Shown here in pieces: positions 34,010-42,647 of a stretch of DNA of 64,000 nucleotides (position 1 is the stretch's first letter; the number at the start of each line of letters is the position of its first letter). The DNA comes from Streptomyces sp. CBMA29 (GTDB lineage Bacteria; Actinomycetota; Actinomycetes; Streptomycetales; Streptomycetaceae): assembly GCF_014596445.1 (NCBI RefSeq), contig NZ_MECL01000261.1, positions 62,001-126,000 on the forward strand, in the 5' to 3' direction. Below the pieces are notes generated by a model. It was not told the origin of the DNA, made no database searches, and saw only the letters and a program-made list of their open reading frames with translations. The translations under genes were made by a program, and so were the position numbers.

Positions 34010-35461
34010 TTACGACGGGGGGCGGAAGGCGCCGGTCTTCGGTTCGAGGAGGTCGGCCAGGCGCAGGGGGGTGCGGTCCTCGAACATCGGGCCGATGATT
34101 TGGACGCCCACCGGCAGGCCCTCGGGGGACCGGCCCGCGGGTACGGCGGTGGCGGGCAGGCCGGGCATGGTGGGCAGACCGGCCCAGACGAGCTGGTCGA
34201 AGTACGGGTAGCCGACGCCGTCGATGTCGATCCGGCGTTGCCTCGGATCGGGGCTGTGGTCGTGCGCGAAGGCGGGGGTGGGCGTGATCGGACACACCAC
34301 GGCGTCGAATTCGGTGAAGAACCGCCGCCAGCCGTGCCGGTGGAGCTCGCGGCGGCCGTTCGCCGCGAGCCAGTCGCGGTGGCTGAACACCATGGCGCGC
34401 AGCCGCGTCGCCTCCAGGCTCTGGTCGTCCGGGCTCAACTCGGCCGCGAGGGAACGCAGTCGCTCCTGCGCCTCGACGGGAAAGTGCGCGGTGGAGCTCG
34501 ACATCAGGAGCTGTGTGTAGACCACCGCGGCTTCGGCCAGATCGGGCAGCAGCGGACTGTGCCGTTCGACGCGGGCGCCGCCGTCGGCCAGCGCGTCGGC
34601 CACCCGGCCCACGGCCGCCCGCACCGCGGCCCCGGTCGGAATGTGCGGGTGCTGGTCGAGGACCAGGACCCGGAAGTCGCCGAGCCGCTCGTGGCGAGCG
34701 GGCGGCAGCGTCAACGCGTACGCCACACCGGACGTCAGCGGGTCGGGTCCTGCCATGACGTCGAGCAGGAGCGCGAGGTCGCGTGCGGAACGCGCCATCG
34801 GGCCGACGACGGCGAGGTCGAGGTCGACCGGCAGCGCCGCCGCGGGCGGCTGGGCCATGCCGCGGTTCGCCGCCAGCCCGAGCGTCGGCTTGTGCGCGTA
34901 GACACCGCAGAAATGCGCGGGGGTGCGCAGCGAACCGGCGATGTCGGAGCCGATGGACAGCGCGCCGAACCCGGACGCGAGGGCCGCCGCCGATCCGCCG
35001 GAGGAGCCGCCCGACGTACGGCCGTGGTCCCAGGGGTTGTTGGTGGTGCCGTAGATCTCGTTGAAGCTCTGGATGTCCTGGAGCCCCACCGGCACATTGG
35101 TCTTGCCGAGCACCACCGCGCCCGCGGCCCTGAGCCGCGACACCTGCACCGCGTCCTCGGCCGGCAGGTGGTTCCGGTGCCGCGGCATGCCCCAGGTCGT
35201 GGGGAGCCCGGCCACGTCGTACGACTCCTTGACCGTCACCGGAATGCCGAGCAGCGGCCGGTCCTCGCCACGGGCCCGCGCCGCGTCGGCGTCGCGCGCG
35301 GCGGCCCGCGCGCGGTCGAAGTCCGGCACGCAGATCGCGTTGACCGCCGCGTCGTCCCGCTCGATACGGGCGATCGCCTCGTCGGTCAGTTCCGCCGAGG
35401 TCACGTCACCGGCGCGCAGGGCGGCGCTGAGTTCTTCGGCCGTCTGAAAGCTTCTGTCCAT
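34010..35461 (-). CDS. Amidase-signature-family hydrolase
   Basis: The 483-residue enzyme has the full amidase catalytic set. Lys78 lies in GIPVTVKES, Ser153 in GGSSGGS and the nucleophile Ser177 in SDIAGSLR, with the usual spacing of 75 and 24 residues. The segment THFCGVYAHKPT-like (AHFCGVYAHKPT) follows. There is no signal peptide, so it is cytoplasmic. It hydrolyses an amide or ester, substrate unknown. It ends 8 bases from the LanC-like gene (convergent) and starts back to back with the MarR gene, which may control it. Confidence 0.92.
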   Translation of the reverse strand: MDRSFQTAEELSAALRAGDVTSAELTDEAIARIERDDAAVNAICVPDFDRARAAARDADAARARGEDRPLLGIPVTVKESYDVAGLPTTWGMPRHRNHLPAEDAVQVSRLRAAGAVVLGKTNVPVGLQDIQSFNEIYGTTNNPWDHGRTSGGSSGGSAAALASGFGALSIGSDIAGSLRTPAHFCGVYAHKPTLGLAANRGMAQPPAAALPVDLDLAVVGPMARSARDLALLLDVMAGPDPLTSGVAYALTLPPARHERLGDFRVLVLDQHPHIPTGAAVRAAVGRVADALADGGARVERHSPLLPDLAEAAVVYTQLLMSSSTAHFPVEAQERLRSLAAELSPDDQSLEATRLRAMVFSHRDWLAANGRRELHRHGWRRFFTEFDAVVCPITPTPAFAHDHSPDPRQRRIDIDGVGYPYFDQLVWAGLPTMPGLPATAVPAGRSPEGLPVGVQIIGPMFEDRTPLRLADLLEPKTGAFRPPS

Positions 35462-35559
35462 GCGGCGGACCGTACGGGCGGCCGGCCGGAGCCACGAAAT
35501 GTCGCTTCGTACAAGGGAAAGCCCGCCCCGATCTCCTCCGTGTTCCCGGGCCGCCGTGA

Positions 35560-35593
35560 TTGTCGCAGTGCTGTTATATTAGCGCTGTGACAA
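35560..35593. promoter_or_regulatory. Operator and -10 box of the MarR gene, probable leaderless start
   Basis: TTGTCGCAGTGCT (35560-35572) and AGCGCTGTGACAA (35581-35593) are inverted copies matching at 11 of 13 positions. Between them lies TATATT (35575-35580), a good -10 box. The GTG start at 35587 is six bases further, so the transcript should begin at or next to the start codon. A MarR dimer bound here would block its own promoter. Confidence 0.6.
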
Positions 35594-36075
35594 TTTCTGA
35601 TCCCACCGCGCTGCCCGACCCCTGGCACGCCCTGCACGAGCTGCTGGCGGCCATGGACGCCGAGATCGAGCAGCTCTACGTCGAGCGCGGCATCACGGGC
35701 GTACGGCCCCGGTTCGCGTATCCGCTGATCCGGCTCGCGCACACCGGGCCGCTGACCATCCGCGAGCTGGCGACGTCCCTGAACCGCTCGCACTCCGCGA
35801 TCAGCCAGACCGTCGCCGCCATGCGCAAGGAGGACTTGGTCACCTCGCAGCCCGGCCCCGACGCCCGCACCCGGCGGATCGACCTGACCGAACGCGGCCG
35901 GTCGCTCGTACCGTTCCTGGAGGCGGAGTGGCGCGCCACCCACGAGACCGTCGCCGAACTGGACGCCGAGGTGCCGTACGCCATGACCGCCGTCGTCGAG
36001 GAGGTGCGGCGCGCGCTGGAACATCGGTCGATGCGGCAGCGCATCCTCAACCGCCTTGTCGAGCCGCCGAAGTGA
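35587..36075 (+). CDS. MarR-family transcriptional regulator
   Basis: The 162-residue protein starts at GTG 35587, which itself lies inside an inverted-repeat operator. The winged helix is clear: GPLTIRELATSLNRSHSAISQTVAAMRKEDLVTSQPGPDART and RRIDLTERGRSLVPFL. It is transcribed towards an MFS exporter gene 49 bases downstream and divergent from the amidase, both plausible targets. Autorepression is likely from the operator position. The ligand is unknown. Confidence 0.9.
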   Translation: MTISDPTALPDPWHALHELLAAMDAEIEQLYVERGITGVRPRFAYPLIRLAHTGPLTIRELATSLNRSHSAISQTVAAMRKEDLVTSQPGPDARTRRIDLTERGRSLVPFLEAEWRATHETVAELDAEVPYAMTAVVEEVRRALEHRSMRQRILNRLVEPPK

Positions 36076-36131
36076 GCGGGCCGAAGAGCGGGCTGAAGTG
36101 AGCGGGCGAAGTGAGCGGGCCGAAGTGAGCG
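36071..36131 (+). repeat. Short tandem repeats at the MarR/MFS junction
   Basis: About four imperfect copies of a 13-14 base unit (GTGAGCGGGCCGAA) run from the MarR stop to the MFS start. They supply several GTG codons in one frame (36098, 36125), so the precise MFS start is uncertain and may vary between strains. Confidence 0.6.
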
Positions 36132-37519
36132 GACGGATACGCGTCCGGTTCCTCGACACCCGTCCGCTGCGCGGCAGTCAGCCCTTCCGTGACCTGTGGA
36201 TCGGCACCTCCGTCTCCCAACTCGGGGGCCAGATCGCCAATGTGGCCGTCCTCGCCCAGGTCTGGGACCTCACCGGCAGTACGGTCGGCACCGGCGCGAT
36301 CGGGCTCGCCACCGGCCTGCCGATGATGCTCTTCGGGCTGATCGGCGGCGCGTTGGCCGACACCGTCGACCGCCGCGCGCTCGTACGCGCCACCACCACG
36401 GGCCAACTCCTGGTCGCCGCGCTCCTGTTCGCCCAGGCCCTGGCGCACAACAGGAACGTCCTGCTCCTGCTCGCCCTCGTCGCGCTGGCCACCGTCTTCA
36501 GCGCGCTCGGCGCTCCCGCCCGGCGCACGTTCCCCGTCCGGCTGCTGCCCGGCGACCAGGTCGCGGCCGGGCTCGCCCTCACCAACGTCTCCTTCCAGGC
36601 CGCGATGCTGGCCGGGCCCGCCCTGGCCGGACTGATCATCGCCCGGTGGGATTTCCCGGCCGCGTACGGGGTTCAGGCCGTGACCATGGCGGTCTCGGTG
36701 CTCGCGGTGATCCGCCTGCCGGCGATGCGGCCGGAGGGGGGCGGGGGGCCGGAGACCACGGCGGGCGGAGGCGGCTGGCGTCGGCTCGCGAAGGGCGGTG
36801 CGTCCGGGCCCTCGCGGGGTGGTCGTCGGCTTTCCGCGCGGGGCGCTCGGCGGCGTCCCGAGCGCGGCGGGTGGCGGATCGTCCTGCGCCGACCCACGCT
36901 GTGGGGTTCGATGGCCACCGACCTGGCCGCGACGCTCCTCGCCATGCCCGTGGCGCTCTTCCCCCTCGTCAACGAGATCCGCTTCGGCGGCAACCCGCGG
37001 ACCCTCGGCCTGTTCCTCTCGGCCGTCGCGGTCGGGGGCATCACGGCCGGTCTGCTCTCCGGCACCGTGACCCGCTGGCGGCGCGGCGGCCTCGTACAGC
37101 TCTCCGCCGCCGTGGTCTGGGGCCTGGCGCTGGCCGGGTTCGGGCTGGCGGGGCCGCTGTGGCTGGCGCTCGGCTGCCTGGCCGCGGCGGGGGCCGCCGA
37201 CACCGTGTCCGTCGTCACGCGCAGCGCCCTGGTCCAGTGGGAGACGCCGGACGCCTACCGGGGGCGGGTGTCCTCCGTGGAGCACGTGATCGGTGTCGCG
37301 GGCCCCGAACTCGGCAACTTCCGCGGCGGCCTGCTGGCCTCGGCGACCTCCGCCCCGTTCTCCCTGGTCCTCGGCGGGGTGTCCGCCGTCCTGGCGGTGC
37401 TGGCCGTGGCCGCGACGAACGCGCCGCTCCGGGCGTACCGCACGCCGTCCCACGCCGATGCCGATGCCGACGCGGATGCCGAGCCGGTCCCGGCACCCGT
37501 CCCGGGCCCGGTCCCGTAA
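36125..37519 (+). CDS. MFS transporter, probable exporter
   Basis: The start is taken at GTG 36125 (MSGRIRVRFLDTRPLRGSQP); GTG 36098 in the same frame is the alternative. The 464-residue protein has about 12 helices. Signatures are FRDLWIGTSVSQLGGQIANVAV in helix 1 and IGGALADTVDRRALVRATT between helices 2 and 3, typical of the enterobactin-exporter-like (EntS/MFS_3) group. The end of helix 10-11 reads GETPDAYRGRVSSVEHVIGVAG-like (VQWETPDAYRGRVSSVEHV). The C-terminus is a Pro/Asp-Ala repeat. It follows the MarR gene, which probably controls it. Substrate may be a drug or siderophore. Confidence 0.85.
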   Translation: MSGRIRVRFLDTRPLRGSQPFRDLWIGTSVSQLGGQIANVAVLAQVWDLTGSTVGTGAIGLATGLPMMLFGLIGGALADTVDRRALVRATTTGQLLVAALLFAQALAHNRNVLLLLALVALATVFSALGAPARRTFPVRLLPGDQVAAGLALTNVSFQAAMLAGPALAGLIIARWDFPAAYGVQAVTMAVSVLAVIRLPAMRPEGGGGPETTAGGGGWRRLAKGGASGPSRGGRRLSARGARRRPERGGWRIVLRRPTLWGSMATDLAATLLAMPVALFPLVNEIRFGGNPRTLGLFLSAVAVGGITAGLLSGTVTRWRRGGLVQLSAAVVWGLALAGFGLAGPLWLALGCLAAAGAADTVSVVTRSALVQWETPDAYRGRVSSVEHVIGVAGPELGNFRGGLLASATSAPFSLVLGGVSAVLAVLAVAATNAPLRAYRTPSHADADADADAEPVPAPVPGPVP

Positions 37520-37651
37520 ATTCTCCTGATCCGATCCGCCCGCCGTGTCGATCCGCTCCCGTGCCGTTCGACCTTGGGGGTGAGAGGGTCGGGAAACGGC
37601 CTCCGGAGCGCATCGGCGCTGAACGCACGGAACAGAGCGGAGAGAGCGGTC

Positions 37652-38071
37652 ATGGCGAAGTACATGCTGATCATGCGGGGTACGGACGAGTCCGTCGCGA
37701 AGATGATGGAGACCCCGTTCGACGAGATGCTGGAGACGGTCGGCCGGTTCAACGAGGAGCTGATCCGGGCCGGGGTCCTGGTGGCGGCGGAGGGTCTCGA
37801 CGACCCGGGCCAGGGGGTCGTGGTCGACTTCAGCGGTGAGGCGCCGGTGGTCACCGACGGCCCGTACGGCGAGACGAAGGAGCTGTTCGGCGGCTTCTAC
37901 CTGATCGACGTGGCCTCGAAGGAGGAAGCGGTCGAGTGGGCGAAGCGGCTGCCCGCCGTCGCCGGGTCGAAGTGCGAGGTACGCCGGGTGCCGAGCATCG
38001 AGGAGTTCCCGCAGGACAACGAGTGGATCACCAAGGAGCGGGCGTGGCGCGAGCGGACGGGCCAGATCTGA
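37652..38071 (+). CDS. YciI/DGPF-domain protein, partner of ECF42-type sigma factor
   Basis: The 139-residue protein starts at ATG 37652 (MAKYMLIMRGTDESVAKMME). It contains the diagnostic TDGPYGETKELFGGFYLIDV segment of the YCII/DGPF family, followed by EEAVEWAKRLPAVAG and EVRRVPSIEEF. Such small ferredoxin-fold proteins are encoded next to ECF42 sigma factors across actinobacteria. The downstream sigma gene starts inside this gene (28-base overlap). A role in sensing or in the response controlled by the sigma factor is assumed; the reaction is unknown. Confidence 0.93.
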   Translation: MAKYMLIMRGTDESVAKMMETPFDEMLETVGRFNEELIRAGVLVAAEGLDDPGQGVVVDFSGEAPVVTDGPYGETKELFGGFYLIDVASKEEAVEWAKRLPAVAGSKCEVRRVPSIEEFPQDNEWITKERAWRERTGQI

Positions 38072-39426
38072 GCGGGCCGGTTCCCGACGGGTCGGCCCCC
38101 GGCGGGTCGGCCCCCGGCGGGCCGGCTCCCCGCAGTACGGAGGCCGCGCGTCGCGCCGTCGAGGCCGTCTGGCGGATCGAGTCGGCCCGCGTGGTGGCGG
38201 CCCTGGCCCGTTACACCGGGGACTTCGAACTGGCCGAGGACGTGGCGCAGGAGGCCCTGGCCGAGGCGCTGGCCGGCTGGTCACGCGACGGCACACCGGC
38301 GAACCCGGTGGGCTGGCTGCTCGCGACCGGGCGGCGGCGGGCGATCGACGCCTTCCGCCGCCGCTCGGCGCTGGACCAGCGGTACGCGCTGCTCGCCGGG
38401 GAGGCGGCCGAGGACGCGGGTACGGGAATGGGCTCGGGTACGGGCGTGGGCTCGGCGGCCGACGCCGACCTGCCCTGGGACCCGGACCGCATCGACGACG
38501 ACCTCCTGGCCCTGATGTTCATCTCCTGCCACCCGGTCCTCTCGCCCGAGGCCCGCGTGGCCCTGACCCTGCGCGCGGTCGGCGGCCTGGCCAGCGAGGA
38601 GATCGCGCGCGCCTTCCTGGTGCCGGTGCCGACCGTCCAGGCGCGGATCACCCGCGCGAAACGTACGATCGCCGCCGCCGGGGTCCCGTTCGCGCTGCCA
38701 CCGGCCGAGGAGCGGCGGGAACGGCTCGGCGGCGTCCTCAGCGTGCTCTACGTCATCTTCACCGAGGGCTCGACCGCGACGTCCGGCGACGACCTCCTGC
38801 GCCCCGACCTGGCCTACGAGGCGATCCGGCTCACCCGCGTACTGGCCGCGCTGCTGCCGCGCGAGCCCGAGGTGCACGGCCTGCTCGCCCTGTGCGAACT
38901 CACCGCCGCCCGCTTCCCCGCCCGCACGGGACCCGACGGCGAGGCCGTACTCCTGGAGGACCAGGACCGGCGCCTGTGGGACCGCTCGGCGGTCCGCCGT
39001 GGCCGGGCGGCTCTCGAACGCGCCTCCGCCGTCGGACGCGGCCTCGGCCCGTACGGCCTCCAGGCGGCCATCGCGGCCTGCCACGCCTCCGCGCCCTCCG
39101 TCGCCGCGACCGACTGGGAACGGATCGTCGTGCTCTACGAAGCCCTCGGCCGGATCGCTCCCTCGCCGATCGTGGACCTCAACCGCGCGGTCGCCGTCGC
39201 GATGGCCCACGGGCCGCAGCCGGCCCTCGACCTCGTCGACGAACTCGCCGCCGCCGGTCACCTCTCCCACTCGCATCTCCTGCCCACCGTGCGCGGTGAA
39301 CTCCTCGCGCGCCTCGGCCGCACCGCCGAAGCCCGCGCCGCCCTCCACCTGGCCGCCCGCCACTGCCCCAACACCCGCGAACGCGCCGCGCTGCTCCGCA
39401 AGGCCGATGCCCTGCCGCTGCCGTGA
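38044..39426 (+). CDS. ECF42-type RNA polymerase sigma factor with C-terminal extension
   Basis: GTG 38044 is chosen because AAGGAG sits five bases before it, inside the upstream gene; it gives 460 residues. The first ~30 residues are Pro/Ser-rich. Region 2 is VEAVWRIESARVVAALARYT and FELAEDVAQEALAEALAGW. Region 4 follows (VALTLRAVGGLASEEIARAF, then VPTVQARITRAKRTIAAAG). The remaining ~230 residues form a TPR-like helical extension (LLALCELTAARFPART, VVLYEALGRIAPSPIVDLNR, LLARLGRTAEARAALHLAA), needed for activity in ECF42 members. No classical anti-sigma factor is adjacent, as usual for this group. Confidence 0.93.
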   Translation: MARADGPDLSGPVPDGSAPGGSAPGGPAPRSTEAARRAVEAVWRIESARVVAALARYTGDFELAEDVAQEALAEALAGWSRDGTPANPVGWLLATGRRRAIDAFRRRSALDQRYALLAGEAAEDAGTGMGSGTGVGSAADADLPWDPDRIDDDLLALMFISCHPVLSPEARVALTLRAVGGLASEEIARAFLVPVPTVQARITRAKRTIAAAGVPFALPPAEERRERLGGVLSVLYVIFTEGSTATSGDDLLRPDLAYEAIRLTRVLAALLPREPEVHGLLALCELTAARFPARTGPDGEAVLLEDQDRRLWDRSAVRRGRAALERASAVGRGLGPYGLQAAIAACHASAPSVAATDWERIVVLYEALGRIAPSPIVDLNRAVAVAMAHGPQPALDLVDELAAAGHLSHSHLLPTVRGELLARLGRTAEARAALHLAARHCPNTRERAALLRKADALPLP

Positions 39427-39437
39427 CCGGGGCTGTG

Positions 39438-39459
39438 ACCGCTGCCGGGCGTCAGCGGT
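39438..39459. terminator. Hairpin between convergent sigma and oxidoreductase genes
   Basis: ACCGCTG (39438-39444) pairs perfectly with CAGCGGT (39453-39459) around an 8-base loop. More GC-rich complementary segments follow up to 39510. It probably terminates both transcripts. Confidence 0.5.
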
Positions 39460-39516
39460 GAGCTGGTGCCGGTGCCGGACCGGCCGGGCCTGTGCCCGAC
39501 CGGGGGGCCGGGCACG

Positions 39517-40551
39517 TCACGCCGTGAGGACGACCTTCCCGCTGACCGTCCGCGACTCGGCCAGCCGGACCGCCTCCGCCGCGCGGGCCAGCGGCAGTCG
39601 GGCCGCGATCCGGGCGGTGACGTCGCCGCGCTGGAGCGCGGCGAAGACCTCGGTGAGGTCGGCGCGCAGCCGGGCCCGGAAGCGGTCCTTGGCCAGGGCC
39701 TTTCCGGCCCAGAGGTTGTAGAAGTAGGCGCGGCGGCCGTTGGGCAGCGTGTTCCAGACCCAGACGCGGGCGATGATCTTGAGCACGGGCCACTGCTTGG
39801 AGCCCTCGTCGTCGAGCGTGGACGCGGTGCCGTACGAGACGAGCGCCCCGCCGGGCGCGAGCAGCCGCCACGAGTCGACGACGCCCCGGCCGCCGACGTG
39901 GTCGAAGACGGCGTCCACGCCGCCGGGCGCGAGGGCGCGGACCTGGGCGGCGACGTCACCCGCGCGGTAGTCGACCGGGGTGACGCCGCGCTCCCGGAGC
40001 GCGTCGTGGTGCCGTACGGACGCCGTGCCGATCACCTTGACGCCCGCGACCCGTGCCAGTTCGACCAGGACGGAGCCGACGCCGCCGTTCGCGCCGAGCA
40101 CGAGGACGGTCTGTCCGGCGCGGACCCGCGCCTTGCGGTGCAGCATCTGCCAGGCGGTGGCGCCGTTGACCACCATCGCCTCGGCCTCCGCCGCGCCGAC
40201 CCCCTCGGGCACCGGGACGGTGTCGGCCGCGTCGACCAGCACGTGGCTGGCCCAGCCGCCGGTCTTGGTGAGCGCGGCGACCCGCGTGCCGACCAGGTCC
40301 GTGCCGACGCCCTCGCCCGCCGCCTGCACGGTGCCGACCAGGTCGTAACCCGGCACGAAGGGGAACGGCGGCTGGTCGTAGTAGCGGCCCCTGCGCATCT
40401 GCTGCTCGGCGAAGGAGACGCCGGTGGCCTCCATCCGCACGACGACCTGGCCGGGGCCCGGCGCGGGGACGGCGCCGTGCCGGACCTGGAGGCCCTCCGG
40501 CTCGACCTTGCCGGGCAGGACGACCTCGGTGAGTTCTTCGGTGGTGTTCAT
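39517..40551 (-). CDS. Zinc-less MDR-family NADPH oxidoreductase (quinone reductase type)
   Basis: ATG 40549-40551 with GGAGG five bases upstream is preferred over an upstream ATG. The 344-residue protein has the GroES-like part (EPEGLQVRHGAVPAPGPGQV, then YYDQPPFPFVPGYDLVGTVQ) and a Rossmann domain (VLVLGANGGVGSVLVELARV). The catalytic-zinc Cys/His set of alcohol dehydrogenases is missing, as in quinone oxidoreductases. It is divergent from a TetR gene and carries that regulator's probable operator directly upstream, so it likely reduces a reactive enone or quinone that induces it. Confidence 0.9.
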   Translation of the reverse strand: MNTTEELTEVVLPGKVEPEGLQVRHGAVPAPGPGQVVVRMEATGVSFAEQQMRRGRYYDQPPFPFVPGYDLVGTVQAAGEGVGTDLVGTRVAALTKTGGWASHVLVDAADTVPVPEGVGAAEAEAMVVNGATAWQMLHRKARVRAGQTVLVLGANGGVGSVLVELARVAGVKVIGTASVRHHDALRERGVTPVDYRAGDVAAQVRALAPGGVDAVFDHVGGRGVVDSWRLLAPGGALVSYGTASTLDDEGSKQWPVLKIIARVWVWNTLPNGRRAYFYNLWAGKALAKDRFRARLRADLTEVFAALQRGDVTARIAARLPLARAAEAVRLAESRTVSGKVVLTA

Positions 40552-40594
40552 GGCGGCCTCCGCTGCGATCTGCTCGTTACTGGCGTTTGCGTTC

Positions 40595-40609
40595 GTTAGA
40601 AGTTCTAAC
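40595..40609. promoter_or_regulatory. TetR operator candidate (perfect 7-1-7 palindrome)
   Basis: GTTAGAAGTTCTAAC is perfectly symmetric and lies 44 bases before the oxidoreductase ATG. A half-site (GTTAG, on the opposite strand CTAAC) recurs near 40651-40660, closer to the TetR gene. Both fit control of the divergent pair by the TetR protein. Confidence 0.6.
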
Positions 40610-40709
40610 ACCTCACGGTCGGGAGTGTCAATAGCGTTCGTGATAGCCTCTAACTAACGTGATGTGAGAACGACACACGGGCACGACCTACGGGAAGGAG
40701 GCAAGGCCA

Positions 40710-41390
40710 GTGGCTGAACCGGGTACGACGACCACCACCACCCCGCGCGAGCGGTACCGGGCCCAGGTCCGCGAGGAGGTCAAGAAACACGCGTGGGAGC
40801 AGATCGCGACAGCGGGCGCCTCAGCGCTCTCCCTCAACGCCATCGCCAAACAGATGGGCATGAGCGGCCCCGCGCTCTACCGCTACTTCGCCGGGCGCGA
40901 CGAACTCATCACCGAACTGGTCAGGGACGGCTACCGCAGCCTCGCCGACACCTTCCTCAGCGTCCACGCCGCCGCCTCGGCCTACGACTCCCGGCCCGAG
41001 CTGGCCGCCCTCGCCCACGCCCTGCGCGGCTGGGCCCTGGAGGACCCGCACCGCTACTTCCTCCTCTACGGCACGCCCGTCCCCGGCTACCACGCCCCCG
41101 ACGACATCACCGGCATCGCGTCCGAGATCATGTCCGTCCTCCTGGACGCCTGCGTCGCCCTCGACCCCGACGCCACCGCCCCCGTCACGCCCTTCGACAC
41201 CCACCTGGCCGCCCACCGTCAATGGGCCGACCCCCACCCCGCCCCCGCCACCGCCCTCCACCGCGCCCTCACCTGCTGGACCCGGCTCCACGGCGTCCTC
41301 TCCCTCGAAGCCGCCGGCCACTTCACCGGCATGTCCCTCGACCCCGCCCAGCTCTACGAAGCCGAACTCCACGCCCTCCTCAAGCCCTGA
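40710..41390 (+). CDS. TetR-family transcriptional regulator
   Basis: The start GTG 40710 follows GGGAAGGAGG. The 226-residue protein has the TetR helix-turn-helix (ATAGASALSLNAIAKQMGMS, then GPALYRYFAGRDELITELV) and a C-terminal domain of the TetR_C_13/WHG type (LRGWALEDPHRYFLLYGTPVPGY). It is divergent from the MDR oxidoreductase with a palindromic operator between, so repression of that gene with release by its substrate is likely. Confidence 0.92.
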   Translation: MAEPGTTTTTTPRERYRAQVREEVKKHAWEQIATAGASALSLNAIAKQMGMSGPALYRYFAGRDELITELVRDGYRSLADTFLSVHAAASAYDSRPELAALAHALRGWALEDPHRYFLLYGTPVPGYHAPDDITGIASEIMSVLLDACVALDPDATAPVTPFDTHLAAHRQWADPHPAPATALHRALTCWTRLHGVLSLEAAGHFTGMSLDPAQLYEAELHALLKP

Positions 41391-41451
41391 GGCCGTGACC
41401 CGCGTACGGCACGCCGCCGCGAGCGGGCGGGGCCCACAAGGACCCTAGGAA

Positions 41452-42570
41452 CTAGGACGTGGTGGCGGGGAGGGCTACGCGGGTGGTGGCGGGGGTGTGG
41501 GGAAGGGGGTGGCGGCCGGTCAGGACGGGGAGGCCGGCGGGATCGGCGTACAGCTCGTAGCGGTAGAAGGCGACGGCGTACGCGGTGAGGGCGTCCTGCT
41601 GGTGGGCGGGGGTCAGCTCCTGCGCGGGGCAGGTGCTGTCGTCCTCGCCGAGCGAGGCCGGCGGTGTCCAGGACCGGTTGTAGTAGTTGTGGTTGGCGTT
41701 CCGGACCGAGAGGGAGAAGTCCGTCACGGAGTTCAGGCCCGCTATGTCGTCCAGGTACTCCTGGCCCTGCTCGCGGACGGCTCCGTCGCAGGTGCCGGTG
41801 ACGACCGCGAACGGCACCTGCGTGTCGAGGGTGTCGCTGTTCTCGCCCTCCGGGTAGTCGAATTTGACCGGCGCCAGCGCGAGAACGGCCTTCACCCGTA
41901 CGCCCGTCGGCCACTCGGCGCGGTGCTTGTCCGACGCCTGCCACATGACGCCCTTGCCGCCGCGCGAGTGCCCCAGGGTGCCGACGCGCGTCATGTCGAC
42001 GTGGCCGGTGAACGCGGGCGCGACCTTGCGGCCGGTCGCCGGGTCGGTGAAGCGGCCCTTCAGAGCGCCGCCGCCGTCGGCCAAGTCCCGCCACAGCCGC
42101 AGGTGTTCATTGATCAGGCGGGCGCGGTCGCCGTAGTCGAAGGACGTCATGTTGATGCCGTCGGCGCTGAGCGAGACCACGACGAAGCCGCGCTCGGCCA
42201 GCGCCCGGCCGAGGTAGTCGTAGCCCCGGTAGCTCGGGTACGGGTGCGAGCCCGCCGGGCACGGCCAGGTCTGCGCGTCCGGGTCGTCGCAGGCGTACCA
42301 GGAGCCGTGCGACATGACGACCAGCGGCAGTCGCCCGGTCAGATGACGCGGATAGTGCACGACGGCCCGCACCTCGCTGACCGTGCCGGACTCCGGATCG
42401 GTGAACGCCGTGTCGCCGAGGTCGTACGTGGCGGTCGCGACGGTGACGGCGGCGGTCGCATTCGGTACGGCGGCGACGGCCGGTGTCTGCGTGCCCGCCG
42501 CCAGGAGCCCGGCGGCCAGCAGCAGCGAGGCCGCCGCCATGCGGACGGTGGATCGAAGAGGAGATCTCAT
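41452..42570 (-). CDS. Secreted alpha/beta-hydrolase (PAF-acetylhydrolase/cutinase-like)
   Basis: The start is set at ATG 42568-42570, giving MRSPLRSTVRMAAASLLLAA and a signal peptide cut near PAVAA; GTG 42592-42594 is the alternative. The 372-residue precursor has an alpha/beta-hydrolase core: LVVMSHGSWYACDDPDAQTW (oxyanion region), GTLGHSRGGKGVMW (nucleophile Ser in GHSRG) and a late His in SVRNANHNYYNRSW. Cys pairs suggest disulfides. Substrate is unknown; large lipids, esters or polymers are typical. It lies 77 bases after the lipoprotein gene of the caspase system but need not belong to it. Confidence 0.82.
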   Translation of the reverse strand: MRSPLRSTVRMAAASLLLAAGLLAAGTQTPAVAAVPNATAAVTVATATYDLGDTAFTDPESGTVSEVRAVVHYPRHLTGRLPLVVMSHGSWYACDDPDAQTWPCPAGSHPYPSYRGYDYLGRALAERGFVVVSLSADGINMTSFDYGDRARLINEHLRLWRDLADGGGALKGRFTDPATGRKVAPAFTGHVDMTRVGTLGHSRGGKGVMWQASDKHRAEWPTGVRVKAVLALAPVKFDYPEGENSDTLDTQVPFAVVTGTCDGAVREQGQEYLDDIAGLNSVTDFSLSVRNANHNYYNRSWTPPASLGEDDSTCPAQELTPAHQQDALTAYAVAFYRYELYADPAGLPVLTGRHPLPHTPATTRVALPATTS

Positions 42571-42647
42571 ACTCCGGTCAACACGCTGGGGCACCGGACG
42601 AGTTGCCTCACCGGCCCGGCAGGCGCGTCAAGACGATCGCGAGCGCC

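Noticed and set aside
32100..35000. A lanthipeptide cluster around the LanC-like gene
   Set aside because: No precursor-like Ser/Thr/Cys peptide, LanB/LanM dehydratase, protease or ABC exporter was found nearby; the gene is treated as an orphan.
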